Source: Tanypteryx hageni (Eukaryota > Arthropoda > Insecta > Odonata > Petaluridae). From it: a DNA stretch of 64,000 bases. A program made the position numbers and the translations under genes. This document shows, piece by piece, positions 1 to 11,274 of the stretch (positions are counted from its first letter, which is position 1; each line of letters opens with the position of its first letter). The stretch lies in NCBI GenBank assembly GCA_028673005.1, contig CM054116.1, positions 76,706,572 to 76,770,571 of the forward strand, read 5' to 3'. The notes under the pieces were generated by a model. That model worked only from the letters and a program-made list of their open reading frames with translations. It did not search any database and was not told the DNA's origin.

Positions 1-659
1 GGTTCGGATTCATTTTAGTAACTTCCATCCGTCAGACAATTTTAGTGCATGGCTGACTTAGGACAAGGGATACAATGAATGAGGAATAACTTATTCAAAA
101 AAATTAAAATTGCTAGCAATATACGTTCACTTGAGAAATGATCGATATTTAAACCGATTGTTTAATGACGGTAGTATGTGGATGATTCGTCGTTATATGA
201 CGATACGAATTATCCAGTGGAAAATTAAAATCTCTGCGCATTTATAAACCTAGCAGAGAATGAAGTAAACACGCGGTACGGTCGCTTTTCTTAGATTCGC
301 CGATGGGATTTTTTCATTTCGAAAACTTGGGAATTGATTTACTTCTCAAGAAATTGACGGGGAATTGAGCTTAAGCGGGGAGCATTAGCGAGTGGTAAAA
401 ATGTTTCAGAAAAATTGAAGCTAAGACAAAGGGTGAGTAGGTAAAGAGTTAGAGGGAGAGAGGGAGAGGAGGTGGAGAGAGAAGTAGATAGAGGGAGGTA
501 AAGGGAGTGGTAGAGAGAGATAGAAAGGAGATGGAAAGAGGGAGGAGGAGATACAGTTTATGAACTTGAGACACTAAAAAAAGAAATGAAAATATGTACT
601 TAGTTGTGAAGGGAGTGTAGCTGGGTCGACACCTTTTGATCCAAACCTGTCCTTTGCTC
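1..659. other. AT-rich spacer with a GA-rich patch
   Basis: No gene is supported. The first ~440 bases are mixed-composition DNA. A purine-rich patch (GA on the plus strand) covers roughly 447-545 and makes a short minus-strand open frame rich in Ser, Leu and Pro. That is the usual product of a low-complexity CT strand, so I do not read it as a protein. Confidence 0.6.
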
Positions 660-1060
660 GACACGGCTTAACCTGGTTCTCTGTCCTGCCCCCCACACTA
701 TATCTCCTCAAAGCCTCACCCTACCCGAGCGTCTCTTTTGCCTCCTTGCACCACCCCACTGGACTCGACTTGTCCGATCCGACTCTCATATCCAGTCCCT
801 TTCTCGCCTTCCTTCTCGACGCACCCTTCCGTTCCTCTTTGCATATCACAATCTTCCCTCTTTTTCACCTCCTCCCTTTTCGGTCGTCCGTTTTTATCGG
901 GCTTCCACTTTTCTTTCTCTCTTTTCCTCTCTTATCTCTCTCCTCCACCTGCCTCTTCTTCCCTTTCTCCTTCGTTCAATCTCCTCGTCTTCGTTTCTTT
1001 ACTTTTTTTATGATACGCTCATTTCTCTCGCTTTCTCCGTTTACACGCCGGCCGAAACTT
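660..1060. repeat. CT-rich polypyrimidine patch
   Basis: The plus strand is strongly pyrimidine-rich (runs of ctctctt, cctcctccc). Two overlapping plus-strand frames stay open only because stop codons need purines; their translations are Ser/Phe/Leu/Pro-rich without any domain. It belongs to the set of CT/GA tracts found throughout the first 55 kb. Confidence 0.6.
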
Positions 1061-2150
1061 TCTTCGCTTCGCTTATTACTGGCTTTTTATTAAATATTCA
1101 TCGCTCTTGTTTTGATGTTGAAGGAAGTTACGGTTTCACTGTCGCGTCTTAAATCTTAAGGTATTTCTCTTGGTATAGTCAAGCGAATTTTTTAATACCA
1201 CAGTCGAAGGATGTATATTTTTACCCGTCTGTTTTCACACTAAAACGAAATTCGATGGATCGATGCTTCGATAACAATAATATTTTTATCTTTGTGATTT
1301 GAGTTGTCGGGGTTTGATCGAATTTTTCTTCCATTCGTTACCATTTTGTTACCATATTGAACATGAGGGAGAGGTTATTTGTGGAGAATGTAATTACTAC
1401 TTTTGTGTTGGTTCTGGATGGTTCTTAATCTTCAAGTACGATTGTTTTACAAATTTCTGTTGGCATTTCAAAATGCGATCTTTTTGAAAATAGGATTAAA
1501 CCTTTGAAAATCGCCTCAATTAGCATTTGGCTCTATTTAAACTGATGGAAAGCATAAGCCCCCTACGGTAAACGATTATATTGTGAACGTCTGTTTGTTA
1601 TTGATGTTATTTTCTAATTGGAGAATAATTTCATTCTCGTAGAGTATTTGAATTTGCCCTCAGCTTATTTAAATGCTTTTAAATTGATTCATTAAAAAAA
1701 TAAATTTAAATGGAAATCTATGTGATGCGCCAGACATTAGGGCAGCCAGTACATCCATGAATCAAAGAAACAAAGTATTCCTAGATATTTTAAAAGCTTT
1801 GAGGGAAGTAGTATAGTCGCGTCTTGAATGCAGGAATCAAATATTCTGCTTGAAATCATACAATATCGACTCTTTAAGTAATAAAAAACTTCGAGTATTT
1901 TTTCTAATACGAACCCTCGAAAGGCGGTCCATTTTCGTAGCTATTAAAACGATTTGAAGTCATACATCTAAATGAATTATTTATTGACAGACATGAATGG
2001 GGCCTTCAATCCAAGGCTCTGTGGCAAATGGGAGACTTGTCCAGAAGTCTCCTTCTGAGCGTGGGGGAGATAGGGAAAGGATATTTGACTAAAAACCCAA
2101 ATTACCCGTTCCCTCCGGCGAGATCACCATTTCCTTCAATCTCACCTACG
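1061..2150. other. Unannotated AT-rich spacer
   Basis: AT-rich, mixed-complexity DNA. I see no open frame of note, no recognisable transposon end and no RNA gene. Confidence 0.5.
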
Positions 2151-2159
2151 ACTGACTGA

Positions 2160-2800
2160 GACGGATATTGTTCGATTTTGAAACAACCCGTCCCCTCTTT
2201 CCTTCAGCTACCCTTGGTATTTTTCAAGCCCTAACCCTGAGGGTACCCTGGTGACCGAGCGATTTCGCTTCAGCTACCGAGCAATCCTTCTCGCACATCC
2301 CCTCCTTCGTAAACCCCTCCCCCACATAGCCTCCGACCCTACGCCTCCTCTTATCCAACAACTTCTACCTCCTTCCCTCTTTTTTTGTCCCTCTTTCCAA
2401 CATGCGTCGGAACCGACCTGCGTATATATCGCCCAGGAGAATGGTTTATTGAGAGGAAAGTCGGAGATGGATGTGGGTGGGGATGTTCGTGGATGTCGGT
2501 AGGGATGTTTTTTTTCAGGTTTCGTGGGAGTGAAAGGGAAAAAAATGAAGGGAGAGAGACGTTTACCCTTCTCCAGCGAGGGAAAAGTAAAAAATGGCGC
2601 ATTCATACTTGGGGTTTGGTGCGTAACAAATGCGAGCTTGGCATTCCTTACCCATCCCCTCGAACTTTGTGTGACGGTGCTTGGTATATTAATTGCCCCT
2701 CTTGTTATCTCTCCGGGCCTTTTATTCTCCCTCCCCTATTTGTGTTCATCTCTCCCCTCGCTTCTCTCTTTCGTGTTTTCGCCTCTTCCCGATGCCGTCT
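2160..2800. repeat. Pyrimidine-rich region with a GA-rich centre
   Basis: CT-rich DNA at about 2180-2400 and again at 2650-2790 surrounds a purine-rich segment at about 2440-2600. Overlapping frames on both strands (up to 175 codons) are open over it. They overlap one another on opposite strands and translate to low-complexity peptides, so they are best seen as compositional artefacts. Confidence 0.5.
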
Positions 2801-4509
2801 CTCCCTCATCCGTTTCAATGGTTACAATTTTCCTCTTCGTTTTCTCCTATATCCAGCCAATTATCTTTTATTTTTATCAACAGTTAGACACAAAGCACTC
2901 CTTCCTTTCTGATCTTACGTCGAAGATATTTCCTTTTTCGTTAAGACGATTCTTCCTTACTCGTATCTTATATTTTCGATATTGTGAGACTTTTAATGGC
3001 GATTTTGGAACTGCCTCAATATTATTTATAATGTTGGCTTAAGTAAACGCTCCAAATCTTTTTTCTTGGAATTTATAGTGTTTTAAAAGCCCTTATTGTT
3101 GAATCCTAGAGTGTGTCTCAAATAGTCAAAGTATGGTATTAATTTACAGGGAAATAAAATATAAAATGTATGTAGTGCAATCACGCTGTAATTTACATCG
3201 TGAATATACAAATAATAATAAAGACGTTCATAGAGTGTCATTCTTATATCAGGATTTGTATAGGGATGAAATATTTTGTCTGGTCAGTCGCCAACGACTA
3301 TTTAGTTAAGAATCTTTCGAAGAATTCAAAGTTATATGGCAAATATATTCGTTCAGAAATGATTTTTTCCAATCCTATTTGATATTTTTAGGACAAATCT
3401 GTCATATTATTTTGGAATCTTTATTCTGCAGCACTTTCAGAGTATTAATGATATATTTTATTGCACACAGTGTGCGTGTGCAGAATTAAAAATCAAACGA
3501 AATTTTAGAATTGGTACGTAGTTTATTCGGTATTTGTGCAGCTATCTTCACTCATTGCAATAAAAATTTAAGTCGGTTGGATTTTGTTGGTTAATTGAAC
3601 TCGACTGATAAACGCGTGACTTTCCGAAAAGCCATATTGATATGGAATTAACTTGAAGAGCTTAGTGACATTCACATTACGCGGCCGGTTTCACAATTAT
3701 AGCTTTACCTTCAGACCGTTAAATGGATTTAGATTTGAATAATAGGACCAGATGGGATTTGAAAGGGAGTAGAATGTATGTAAAGATGACAATGATTGTA
3801 AGGGAATTGGCCGTTAAACCAATTCAAGAAAGAATTAGGATCGAAGTAAGCAGAGATATTTTTGTTTTATTAGCTTCAGCTTTTCTTTTATGAAAAGGTG
3901 TTCATTTATTACTGTCAGGAAGTGACGCAAAGTATTATAAAAATACTTAAACTAGTTGATTTTTTTACAGTAATTTTCATTTTTCCTTTAGATAAAAGCA
4001 AAGAATGACTAATTGCCTAGGCATTGCTGCAGATTACTATCTTTATGGTAATTGGACACTCATAATCGCGATTTCGCATGACTGGATGCGTGTGTTGATT
4101 ACTAAATCAGCCGATTAGACTAGGAATTATACATCACAAACGTGTACTTGGTTCAAGGAATTGTTTTTCTATGCTTGAGTTTCACAAAGACACAAAGAGA
4201 AAACAAATATGTACAAACATTCCTTATTAAATGTGTATGTCGCAGTAGCTTTGGAGCCCAAGTAATTTTAATGAATCTAAGTATTGCATTCATCAAAGTT
4301 AATCTTTTGTATCGAGTTTCTGCTTTAAACGGAGCATTTTGCAATGCCCATTCAACGATTTTTTCTAGTATTCAGCTTGTTTTTTTAAACAACTTCAAGT
4401 TAGCATCTGCAAATCGTTTTACCATTTACGGTGTCCGAAAATTTTAACACACAAATTCATGCATTTTTATAAAAATGTTGATAAAAAGTTTTAATATTGA
4501 AAGGTTAAC
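2801..4509. other. Unannotated AT-rich spacer
   Basis: No gene, tRNA or transposon terminus recognised. A 101-codon plus-strand frame (about 4142-4447) has a fairly normal amino-acid mix but no family resemblance I can name and no flanking splice signals that set it apart. I leave it unannotated. Confidence 0.45.
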
Positions 4510-4523
4510 TATATATATATATT
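4510..4523. repeat. Short (TA)n microsatellite
   Basis: A (TA)7 run directly abuts the next repeat. The inverted partner of that repeat (6174-6353) also abuts a (TA)n tract at the equivalent edge. Confidence 0.9.
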
Positions 4524-4525
4524 AA

Positions 4526-4710
4526 CTTAAGGAAAAGAAAAGGTAGTGATGAGGGTGGCAACAAGGTGTTGAAGGAAGGCCAGCGGACACTTACCAAGTT
4601 GAGGACCAAGTTGGCAGGCTGCTGGGGCGTCAAAGAGATACACGTAAATAAACACGCACACAAAAACGAAAGCTTTTCGTGTCTATGCCCTTCTTCAGCG
4701 ACGGAGATAG
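4526..4710 (-). repeat. Inverted repeat, left copy; Penelope/hammerhead-like motif
   Basis: This ~185-bp segment is the reverse complement, with scattered differences, of 6174-6353. Both copies start next to (TA)n and read cttaaggaaaa on the (TA)-proximal side. Read on the minus strand, the distal end carries CTGAAGA, then GGGCATAGACAC, then GAAAAGC (4698-4672). That order (CUGANGA, stem, GAAA) is the conserved core of a hammerhead ribozyme. Here the stem is poor and there is one extra base before it, so activity is doubtful. Hammerhead motifs of this kind are known at ends of Penelope-like retroelements, and that is the basis of the tentative family call. An unnamed SINE or MITE is the alternative. 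Confidence 0.45.
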
Positions 4711-5399
4711 AGTAACTCCCATTTATATAAGATAATAGCTTTCATTTTCTGCGAAATGAAGGCATCTATCCGGAATTTCTAAATTCTCTGGCAATCGGCT
4801 TCTCGTCCAAGTTTTCCAATTTCAAGTTTCATGGCTCAGATTGCCCTTTTTAAGCAATAACTATAATAATAATTAAGACAATAGCTTATATGTTACACTA
4901 AAATTTATGTAAAAATTAGGATATTTTATGTGTTAGGATTATGGTTTCATCATCCGTGCCTTTTAGTACGTATCTGGATAAAAAAAATAATTTAAAATTA
5001 TCACGTCGTCATAAGTGTACGTCGTTGGCTGAAATCAAATGGATTATAATGCAGTTTAAGTATTAAATCAATGCTCTTAAAGTATGGAAAATCAATTCCT
5101 ATTGAAAGGCATTGGATTCGTTGCTATGGTAGTTAATATTTTTCATTGTCGAGGATCGAAAAAAATTTCATAATTTTATAATTAAAATCAAATGTTTACG
5201 CAAATTCAGCATGGATTTGAATTCTGTCTTCAAGAAAAATAAGTGTCATTCTTTTATTCACAGTATGGTGCATGTCGTGACTTTGTATCTTAATTTTAAA
5301 TAATTTAAAAAAGCAATTTTATATAGTCCTGCACAGTTTTCAAAGCTTTTCTTATGGGTTTTTAAAATTGGACTTTGGGGTCAAAAGCACCCCTTAAAT
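4711..5399. other. AT-rich spacer inside the inverted-repeat pair
   Basis: AT-rich DNA between the two arms at 4526-4710 and 6174-6353. No coding capacity or further repeat recognised. Confidence 0.5.
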
Positions 5400-5505
5400 A
5401 TAACTTTTTCTGAAATTGCGGTTTTTTTCCGAGGTTGTACCCAATTACCTATCTTCCTTCCAAATTTCAGTTCTGTAGCACTTTAGAAGTACCTTAGATT
5501 TTATA

Positions 5506-5558
<53 letters not shown>

Positions 5559-5640
5559 TATATATATTCTATATCCTATATCCTATATCTATCCTAAAAG
5601 TAGTTGGTGCTTGCATTCAGCAAGCATTTCAGTCTATATT
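5400..5640 (-). mobile_element. Helitron-like 3' fragment interrupted by (TA)n
   Basis: Read on the minus strand, 5626-5608 is a hairpin with stem GCTTGC-type arms (TGCTTGC/GCAAGCA, loop of 5). It is followed by CACCAACTACT, as in the three elements at 61.4-63.1 kb. Those end in CTAG or CTTG; this copy reads CTTTT and has decayed at the tip. Internal sequence at about 5470-5500 (aaatttcagttctgtagcac) also matches the internal units of that family. A (TA)n run (about 5508-5568) lies in the element. Fragment only, no protein. Confidence 0.5.
5508..5568. repeat. (TA)n microsatellite
   Basis: About 60 bp of TA dinucleotide with one CACA interruption near 5551. It lies within the Helitron-like fragment. 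Confidence 0.95.
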
Positions 5641-5747
5641 GAAAGTGACATACTAATGTATGTTCCTAGCTAATTCACCTCTTTCCTACGCTCAATGGGT
5701 ATCTAAGAAGTAGTGCAATTGAATAGCTGGCTAGCAAGAGAAGAGAA

Positions 5748-5972
5748 ACCCGGTGCCGGCATTAGCCGACTCTTAACGAATAACACCAGGGGGGCCAACG
5801 GCTTAACGTCCCTTCCGAAGGACGGAACGTTGAATTTGCGCGGTCTCCTCAAACCACATAAACAGGGGCCGGGTAACCTTGGAAAAAATCCTACTTGCGC
5901 AGAGTTCGTGTCCGCTGCCTTTTCAAGCAGCAGGTGAGTAGCAGCCAGTGTCCTAACCACTACACCACCTAA
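5748..5972 (-). mobile_element. tRNA-derived SINE, copy A
   Basis: Read on the minus strand it begins with a tRNA-like head, TGGTGTAGTGGTTAGGACAC (5967-5948), a convincing RNA polymerase III A box. The B box region is decayed in this copy. The body then matches copy B at 29541-29763 over about 150 bp, including tgtggtttgagga, CGCGCAA and CGTCCTTCGGAAGG followed by ACGTTAAGC. The 3' part reads GCCGGCACCG. The two copies share body and order but differ at many sites, so they are old separate insertions. A SINE has no coding capacity; short frames across it are meaningless. Confidence 0.75.
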
Positions 5973-6173
5973 TTAAAATCTTAATTATCAAGTTTTGCAG
6001 TGATTTGATAAATAACAAAAATTCCATAACTACAGCTTCGTAACTCGAAGAGTGGAATCGCATTCAAAAGTGAGACACATAAATATCCTCTTTTAATTAT
6101 CCAAGATAATCTAAAAACATTTTTATCTTGACTTCTGAGTTCCCATACCTAAAACTAAGAAAGAATTTATTAA

Positions 6174-6353
6174 CTCCATCGCTGATGAAAGGCATATGCC
6201 CGAAAAGCTTTCTTGTTTTTGTGTGCGTGTTTTGTACGTGTCTCTTCGACGCCCCCAGCAGCCTGCCAACTTGATCCTCAACTTGGTAAGTGGCCGCTGG
6301 ACTTCATTCAACACCTTGTTGCCACCCTCATCACTACCTTTCCTTTTCCTTAA
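6174..6353 (+). repeat. Inverted repeat, right copy; Penelope/hammerhead-like motif
   Basis: Right partner of 4526-4710. On the plus strand it starts with CTGATGA (6182-6188), then the self-complementary GGCATATGCC (6191-6200), then CGAAAAGC. This is the hammerhead-like order with a better stem than the left copy. There is still an A/C mismatch plus an extra A next to the core, so cleavage is uncertain. The rest runs to ccttttccttaa and then into (TA)n. The pair spans 1.83 kb. It may be two independent head-to-head insertions or the terminal repeats of one larger element; sequence alone does not decide. Confidence 0.45.
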
Positions 6354-6416
<63 letters not shown>

Positions 6417-6429
6417 CACACACACATAT
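6354..6429. repeat. (TA)n / (CA)n microsatellite
   Basis: About 55 bp of TA followed by catacacacacacatata. It sits exactly between the end of the inverted-repeat copy and the left end of the hAT element. Frames on both strands that read IYIYIY are artefacts. Confidence 0.95.
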
Positions 6430-6430
6430 A

Positions 6431-7571
6431 CAGGGCCGTAGTGACCCCATTTAGCGCTCTGGGCAGAGATTTTTTGGCGCCCCACAATGAACTAAAAATA
6501 GAAGCACATCTTTGTTTAGAAAAGGATATTGTATGAAACAGCAAACGCTTGGTAATTTATTTTAAAGTTTTATTTTTCGGGCTCCATTTTCAGAACATTT
6601 ATTATGTCATTTATTTCTACATTTTTTGACAATATTCTAATCCATAGATAAGGCCAGAGCAGAAAGTCTCTCTTGGTTCATTGACGACCGTAAGCAGTTA
6701 TTGGTTAATTTTAATTAACTGATAGAACGCTCTCTGTTGAAAATGCGAGGACTCCTAAGTAAAATTTCCACACAAGGAAACTAACTTCATAATCGTGAAG
6801 ATTCCAAAATTTCTGTATAATTTTTTCACTTTTTATTAAAGACATATGGTGCGTCAAACTGCGAACTTTTTCCAGTAATTCGCGTTCATTGCCAGACTTT
6901 TGATGCATATTAGCAGCATTTTCACACGAAGTTTTAATTTAATCTTCATTCATATTATATTTAGCGCAACTTAAAAATTCGTAAATCATTATCAATTTTA
7001 ATTAGCGATGTAAATCATGCTTTCAGCTGTGCATAAAGAGAATTAATTGCCTGATGCACTGCATCGTTTATGGCATTTTTACATCTACTCTAATGCAGTG
7101 TTCGATCTCGCGGGCACCTCACTACCTGGCACAAAGAGTATTTACCGAAAGTTTCAATTAATGATTCGAACGATTCACGCTCTCTAGCGCCGGAATAAAA
7201 GCGACTTTGATTCCAGTCAATTGGAGGTAGATTGAAAACGTCCCGAATTATGATGGCTGTATCTTTATTTGTCGCCGCTTGTTTTTCGAGATACTAAGTA
7301 GTTTATATACATGCATGACGAGCCCTATAAAAGACGCATATATTTACAATTATTGAGCCACTTCCTTTTACAGATCGCCACGCACTTTCAACTTCGCTAT
7401 TGCTAATCACTATTGCAACTGTAAAGAATTCACAGCATTTGCTTTCAATGATCATCGTGTCGCGCAGTGCTTTTTTCCCTCTACTGTATAGTAAATATTC
7501 AATTTGGCGCCCTCTTACGAAGCTGCGCCCTGGGCACGTTCCCCGGCTGCCCCGCCCTCACTATGGCTCTG
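6431..7571 (-). mobile_element. hAT-type DNA transposon, both ends present, internally decayed
   Basis: The left end reads CAGGGCCGTAGTGA (6431-6444). The right end, read inward on the minus strand, is CAGAGCCATAGTGA (7571-7558), giving 14-bp imperfect terminal inverted repeats of the CAGGGCCGTAG type typical of hAT elements. Subterminal GGCGCC-rich blocks occur at both ends (about 6474-6482 and 7505-7512). At 1,141 bp it is far shorter than an autonomous hAT (2.5-4 kb). A minus-strand transposase fragment survives at 7090-7293. The expected 8-bp target duplication cannot be confirmed because both flanks are TA/CA-type simple repeat. Confidence 0.75.
7090..7293 (-). pseudogene. hAT transposase remnant
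   Basis: A 67-codon minus-strand frame, bounded upstream by an in-frame TAG and ending in TAG, inside the hAT element. The peptide has ordinary protein composition: it runs from YLEKQAATNKDTA through RDVFNLPPIDWNQ and RERESFESLIETFGKYSLC before losing sense. That texture, unlike the simple-sequence frames elsewhere, and its position between hAT ends suggest a relic of the element's transposase. I cannot place it on a specific transposase domain from memory. Another minus-strand frame at 6711-6908 may be a further piece. Non-functional. Confidence 0.5.
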
Positions 7572-8204
7572 TATACATACATACATATATATACTTATAT
7601 ATATAATAGGTAAATTTCGATTTAAACTCTAATGCAGCCTGTCGAAGAATTTGGAACTTCCAATGTGGCCCACCGAAGGATTCGCAGCCACCGTTGCAAC
7701 CCATCATGTCGAAAAGGTTTGACACCATTGTTATAGACTTATAAGGGCTATTGCCTCAGGCCCTACTTTATTCCTTCCATTCCACCTTGAATTGAAAACT
7801 GAGCGACAGTGGTTGCCCTAGCTACTGAACAATTAGTCAGCCCTCATAACCTTAATCCGGCATTGGAGACTTTCCTCGGAGATGCGCCTATTTACTTATT
7901 CTGATACCTGAACAAATGTGCGGATGATTGATTACATTTTAATCGTTTATTCTAGTCATAAAAATCACTTGTCGTCACCCAATGATTTCTTCATAATGGG
8001 TTCCAGTGTTCCAAAGCCCTGAATACCTACGTCCTACCTCAAGGTGCCGCGATTGGAGGAAAGTTACTTAGCGATTAAATTCCCAGACGCTGATGTGTCA
8101 TTGTAAATTTTAGCTCATCGAATTTTGCTCGTTTTCCAAGAGGTCGGGTGACGCTTAGCATAAAATTTAAGCCGAACGAGTGTTTATCATCGCCAATCCC
8201 ATCC
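7572..8204. other. Spacer, no feature recognised
   Basis: Begins with a short TA/CATA repeat (to about 7607), then mixed-complexity DNA with no gene or transposon end that I recognise. Confidence 0.5.
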
Positions 8205-8700
8205 TCTTCCGACGCGGGCTTTCTTGTACCTTATCCAATCCTAATCGTCGCATTCCCCCGCCTCTTCCTCTTTTATTTTCCCCTTTGTCCTCCACCTTCT
8301 TTCTCAGCCTTCCATCCATCTTTTATTTCCCTCACCCCCTCCTTCCTCCCCCTCCCCCTTCCGCCCTATTCAAGGGGCCGCCTACTCTTTTTTTCAGACC
8401 GTTAACGGGTCTTCCGCGAAAGCGACGCGGGATTAATTCCCGGAACTTGGTTGGGCACGAGGTGGAGGATTGGCTCCTTGTTATGCTAAGCGGGCATGGT
8501 GGGGTCTCGCGATGGTGGGGTGAGTGGAGGTTGGAAGGAGATGGACGCCTTGAGCGCTATATAGAGGGATGGAGGAGGTGAGGGAGAGAGGGCTGGAGGG
8601 GGAGGAGGTGAGGGAGAGAGGGATGGAGGGGGAGGAGGTGAGGGAGGGAGAGATGGGGGAGAGGGGTGGGGCGAAAGGAGGTCTCGGACTCGCGCGCATC
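8205..8700. repeat. CT tract, CpG-containing core, GA tract
   Basis: A pyrimidine-rich stretch (about 8240-8400) is followed by a mixed, CpG-bearing core (about 8400-8500, with tccgcgaaagcgacgcggga) and then a purine-rich stretch (8510-8690). The strand of the pyrimidines thus switches across the core. The same layout occurs near 18.0-18.4, 22.4-22.9 (reversed), 25.1-25.6, 30.5-30.9 and 46.3-46.9 kb (reversed). Open frames here are compositional. Confidence 0.5.
8571..8660 (+). repeat. 30-bp minisatellite, three copies
   Basis: Three head-to-tail 30-bp units start at 8571, 8601 and 8631, each opening with ggaggaggtgaggga. The first two differ by a single base (gggct versus gggat); the third is diverged in its second half. 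This is a tandem duplication within the GA tract. Confidence 0.9.
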
Positions 8701-9890
8701 GCCGAAGAAATTCCGGAGTGCTAACGAGGAGCTCCTCGTTATTCGCCCACGCACTCGCGCCGAATTCGTTTTGTTTTTGTTTTTTCCCCCGCCTCATGAT
8801 ATTCAGCTTATACCTACCTGGACGTCTTTTCCTCGCTTCTCTTAGAGGGATGGGCTTTTTTTTTTTCTGTGGGTCGGACGAAGGGATTTTTTTTCGCACA
8901 CATTAAGTTTTACGGATTCTTTTCGCTCGGTTTGAAGGTTTTTATAAGGTGAATTTTTATGGCGGACTCCGAGGAGTATTGGATGTTTTTTTTTAAACCT
9001 TGTCGCTGTCGCTCATTGAAATAAGATATTGGAAGCGATTAGTTCTGATTTTATTTTCACATTGGTTTCATGCATTCGTGTGAAGAAGGTCAGAGTAATA
9101 TTCCTGTTTGTGTATATGTGTATCGTATGAAGTTTTATGAATCAGTAGGGTGTTTGTTCGAATAATGTGCAATAATTATTGTGATATCTTAATGGTATAA
9201 AAGAATGGAGTGAGCCAGTAGAGCGCAATTTTCAGTGACGTAGTGGAAATTGGCGAAGCAGATGAAAACGAGAAAAATCTTAACATGTTAACTTCTTTAG
9301 TGCAGTAAATGAGATATTAATATGAATGAGGCCAAAGCGAATGAGGCTAAAAAAGATATGAAAGTAATCCTGAAAATAATGCAAATGCATTATTTTATTA
9401 AGAAGATATTATGGTGAGTAGAGGAACGTAACACCATAGAACGAAATATGCGGCTCACGTCTAGCATTTAGAATTTAAGCTAGAAAGTGAAAAAGGTTCG
9501 CTTTATTGAGTATTACAGATAGACAAGATAAAGAAGGGATATGATAGCATCAAGGAATTAATTGATGTTATGGAATGATTAAGATGTGTAAGAAGACAAG
9601 TTGCTCTAGGGGAGGGTCTACTTGCGGTAAAACAAGAAAATAAAAGCTATAAACAAGAGAATGTAGGGGAAAGAGGTGGGCGAAAAACGAGAGGAAAAGA
9701 CGGAGAACAGGAAAGTTGGAGAACGGGAGCCGTTCTTCGAAGTGGAATATTATGCTAAAACATTAGGAAGATGCGATAAAATTTTTCGAGTAAATCTCAG
9801 TGAAAGTATCGCAAACATTGGATAAGAGGTGATCAATCTCGGCAAGACAGATACGGGTATCAAATGCCCTTTTTTACTTTCTCCATATAC
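8701..9890. other. Spacer, no feature recognised
   Basis: Mixed to AT-rich DNA with T-runs near 8850-8900. No coding signal, RNA gene or transposon end that I can support. Confidence 0.5.
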
Positions 9891-9894
9891 TCTG

Positions 9895-10260
9895 AGATTT
9901 CAACGAAAATACACGTTTGAGGTCCCCTGAACACGTTTTGACCATTTTCTCGATGATGTCTGTGTGCGCGTGTGATAGTTTTTTTGTAGGTGCTCTAACT
10001 CAAAAACTATTAATCATCAACGCGAAATCTTATATTTAACATTTTTATAAAAGTCATAAGAACTGATTAGTTTTGGTAAAAATCGGTCATTCGGAAGTGG
10101 GTGTTTACAGTTGTCAATTATCCGTTATTTTGAAGTATTTGCTTTAATATTTGATAAATTTAAAAATGTATTTGAATAAAAGTTGTAGGAAATTTAGTTT
10201 TCTACAACTTTTGTTTGAAACATTTTCCCATATAATGCATTGTTTAAGAGATAACTTATA
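9895..10260. repeat. Probable dispersed-repeat relic with a hairpin
   Basis: The text resembles decayed mobile DNA rather than unique spacer: a tgtctgtgtgcgcgtgtga segment, a 'ctcaaaaactattaatc' phrase and a hairpin at about 10179-10215. The hairpin arms are aaaagttgtaggaaa and the near complement ttttctacaactttt. I cannot assign a family. Confidence 0.3.
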
Positions 10261-10783
10261 TATTTAGCTGTCACCACCACGCCACCTACTGACTATTGTT
10301 AACAATTGACGCTTAGTTATGTCTTAGTAACGCTCCTTTTTCTTTTCTTAATTGTTGGAACTTTGTGGCTATATCCAATATCAGAAGGCTATGGTTTGAG
10401 TTTATTTCTGTTCGTTGTAGTCTAAAATTTTCTCGCAGTTTCTTAAAATTTTTATTATTATGTAAACTATTTGGAATTTTTAGAAATATTACAGTGATGG
10501 AGAAAGTCATGTGGTGGCCACATCAGATTTGTTTTAGAATAATATCCATACGCCTGCCTGTGTGACAGCTGAAGAAAACGCGTTTACCCAGTGTGCCTCG
10601 ACAGTGTATGTAGACTTCGTTCATCGAAATAATTCACCACATAACACCTGGTGCGTGACATATCGTCGAAGCTATTGTTTTTCTGCTAATAATATTAAAA
10701 ATATCCTTCGTCAGCGCCCAAGCGACGAGGCACTCTTACCCTTGAAAATGCTATACTTACAGAAATAAGTTGTATAAATTATT

Positions 10784-10799
10784 GTGAGACACCCTGTAT
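10784..10799 (-). repeat. Possible DNA-transposon terminus (CAGGGTGTC type)
   Basis: On the minus strand the sequence begins ATACAGGGTGTCTCAC. Termini of the form TACAGGGTGTC are common at ends of arthropod DNA transposons. The DNA to its left (10310-10780) has little simple sequence and could be element interior. I did not find a matching second end, so this may be a solo relic or chance. Confidence 0.35.
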
Positions 10800-11274
10800 T
10801 TATGTACACACATTGTGTAATTGCCTTTATTCCGTACTTTCGTCTATACGAAACGAAATATGCTTGATTTGGAGTCTTATGGATCATTCAAACCACTAGT
10901 AGATTTTTCAAAAATGTACGGTAACTAATTTTACCATAAGTATACGATTGCGTAGGAATTTTTCCAAATAGGAATATGCCACAAAATATCAGGATATGGC
11001 GCAGATATATCGTGAATGACTAATCGCATTCTATTATTGGCTGCATCTCGTCTGCACTTCTTGTTAATCTTTCGCGACGGCGAGATCGCGGAATAGATCA
11101 GCGGTGATGACTCCGCGTTCATAAAAATCCGACGAGAGCAGCTCTCTCGATCACGATTCATCTGTTTCCAGATAGATCGTAAGAGCAGGCTTTAAAAAGT
11201 CGAGGGAAAAATCTCCGCGGTCATATAACCATGTTTGGAATTTCCTCTTATGTCCCGACGTATAATTCTCTGAC
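10800..11274. other. Unique, balanced-composition spacer
   Basis: Complex sequence with several CpGs (about 11060-11160) and no simple repeats. No open frame with a recognisable product. It could hold regulatory DNA, but nothing in the sequence proves that. Confidence 0.4.
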
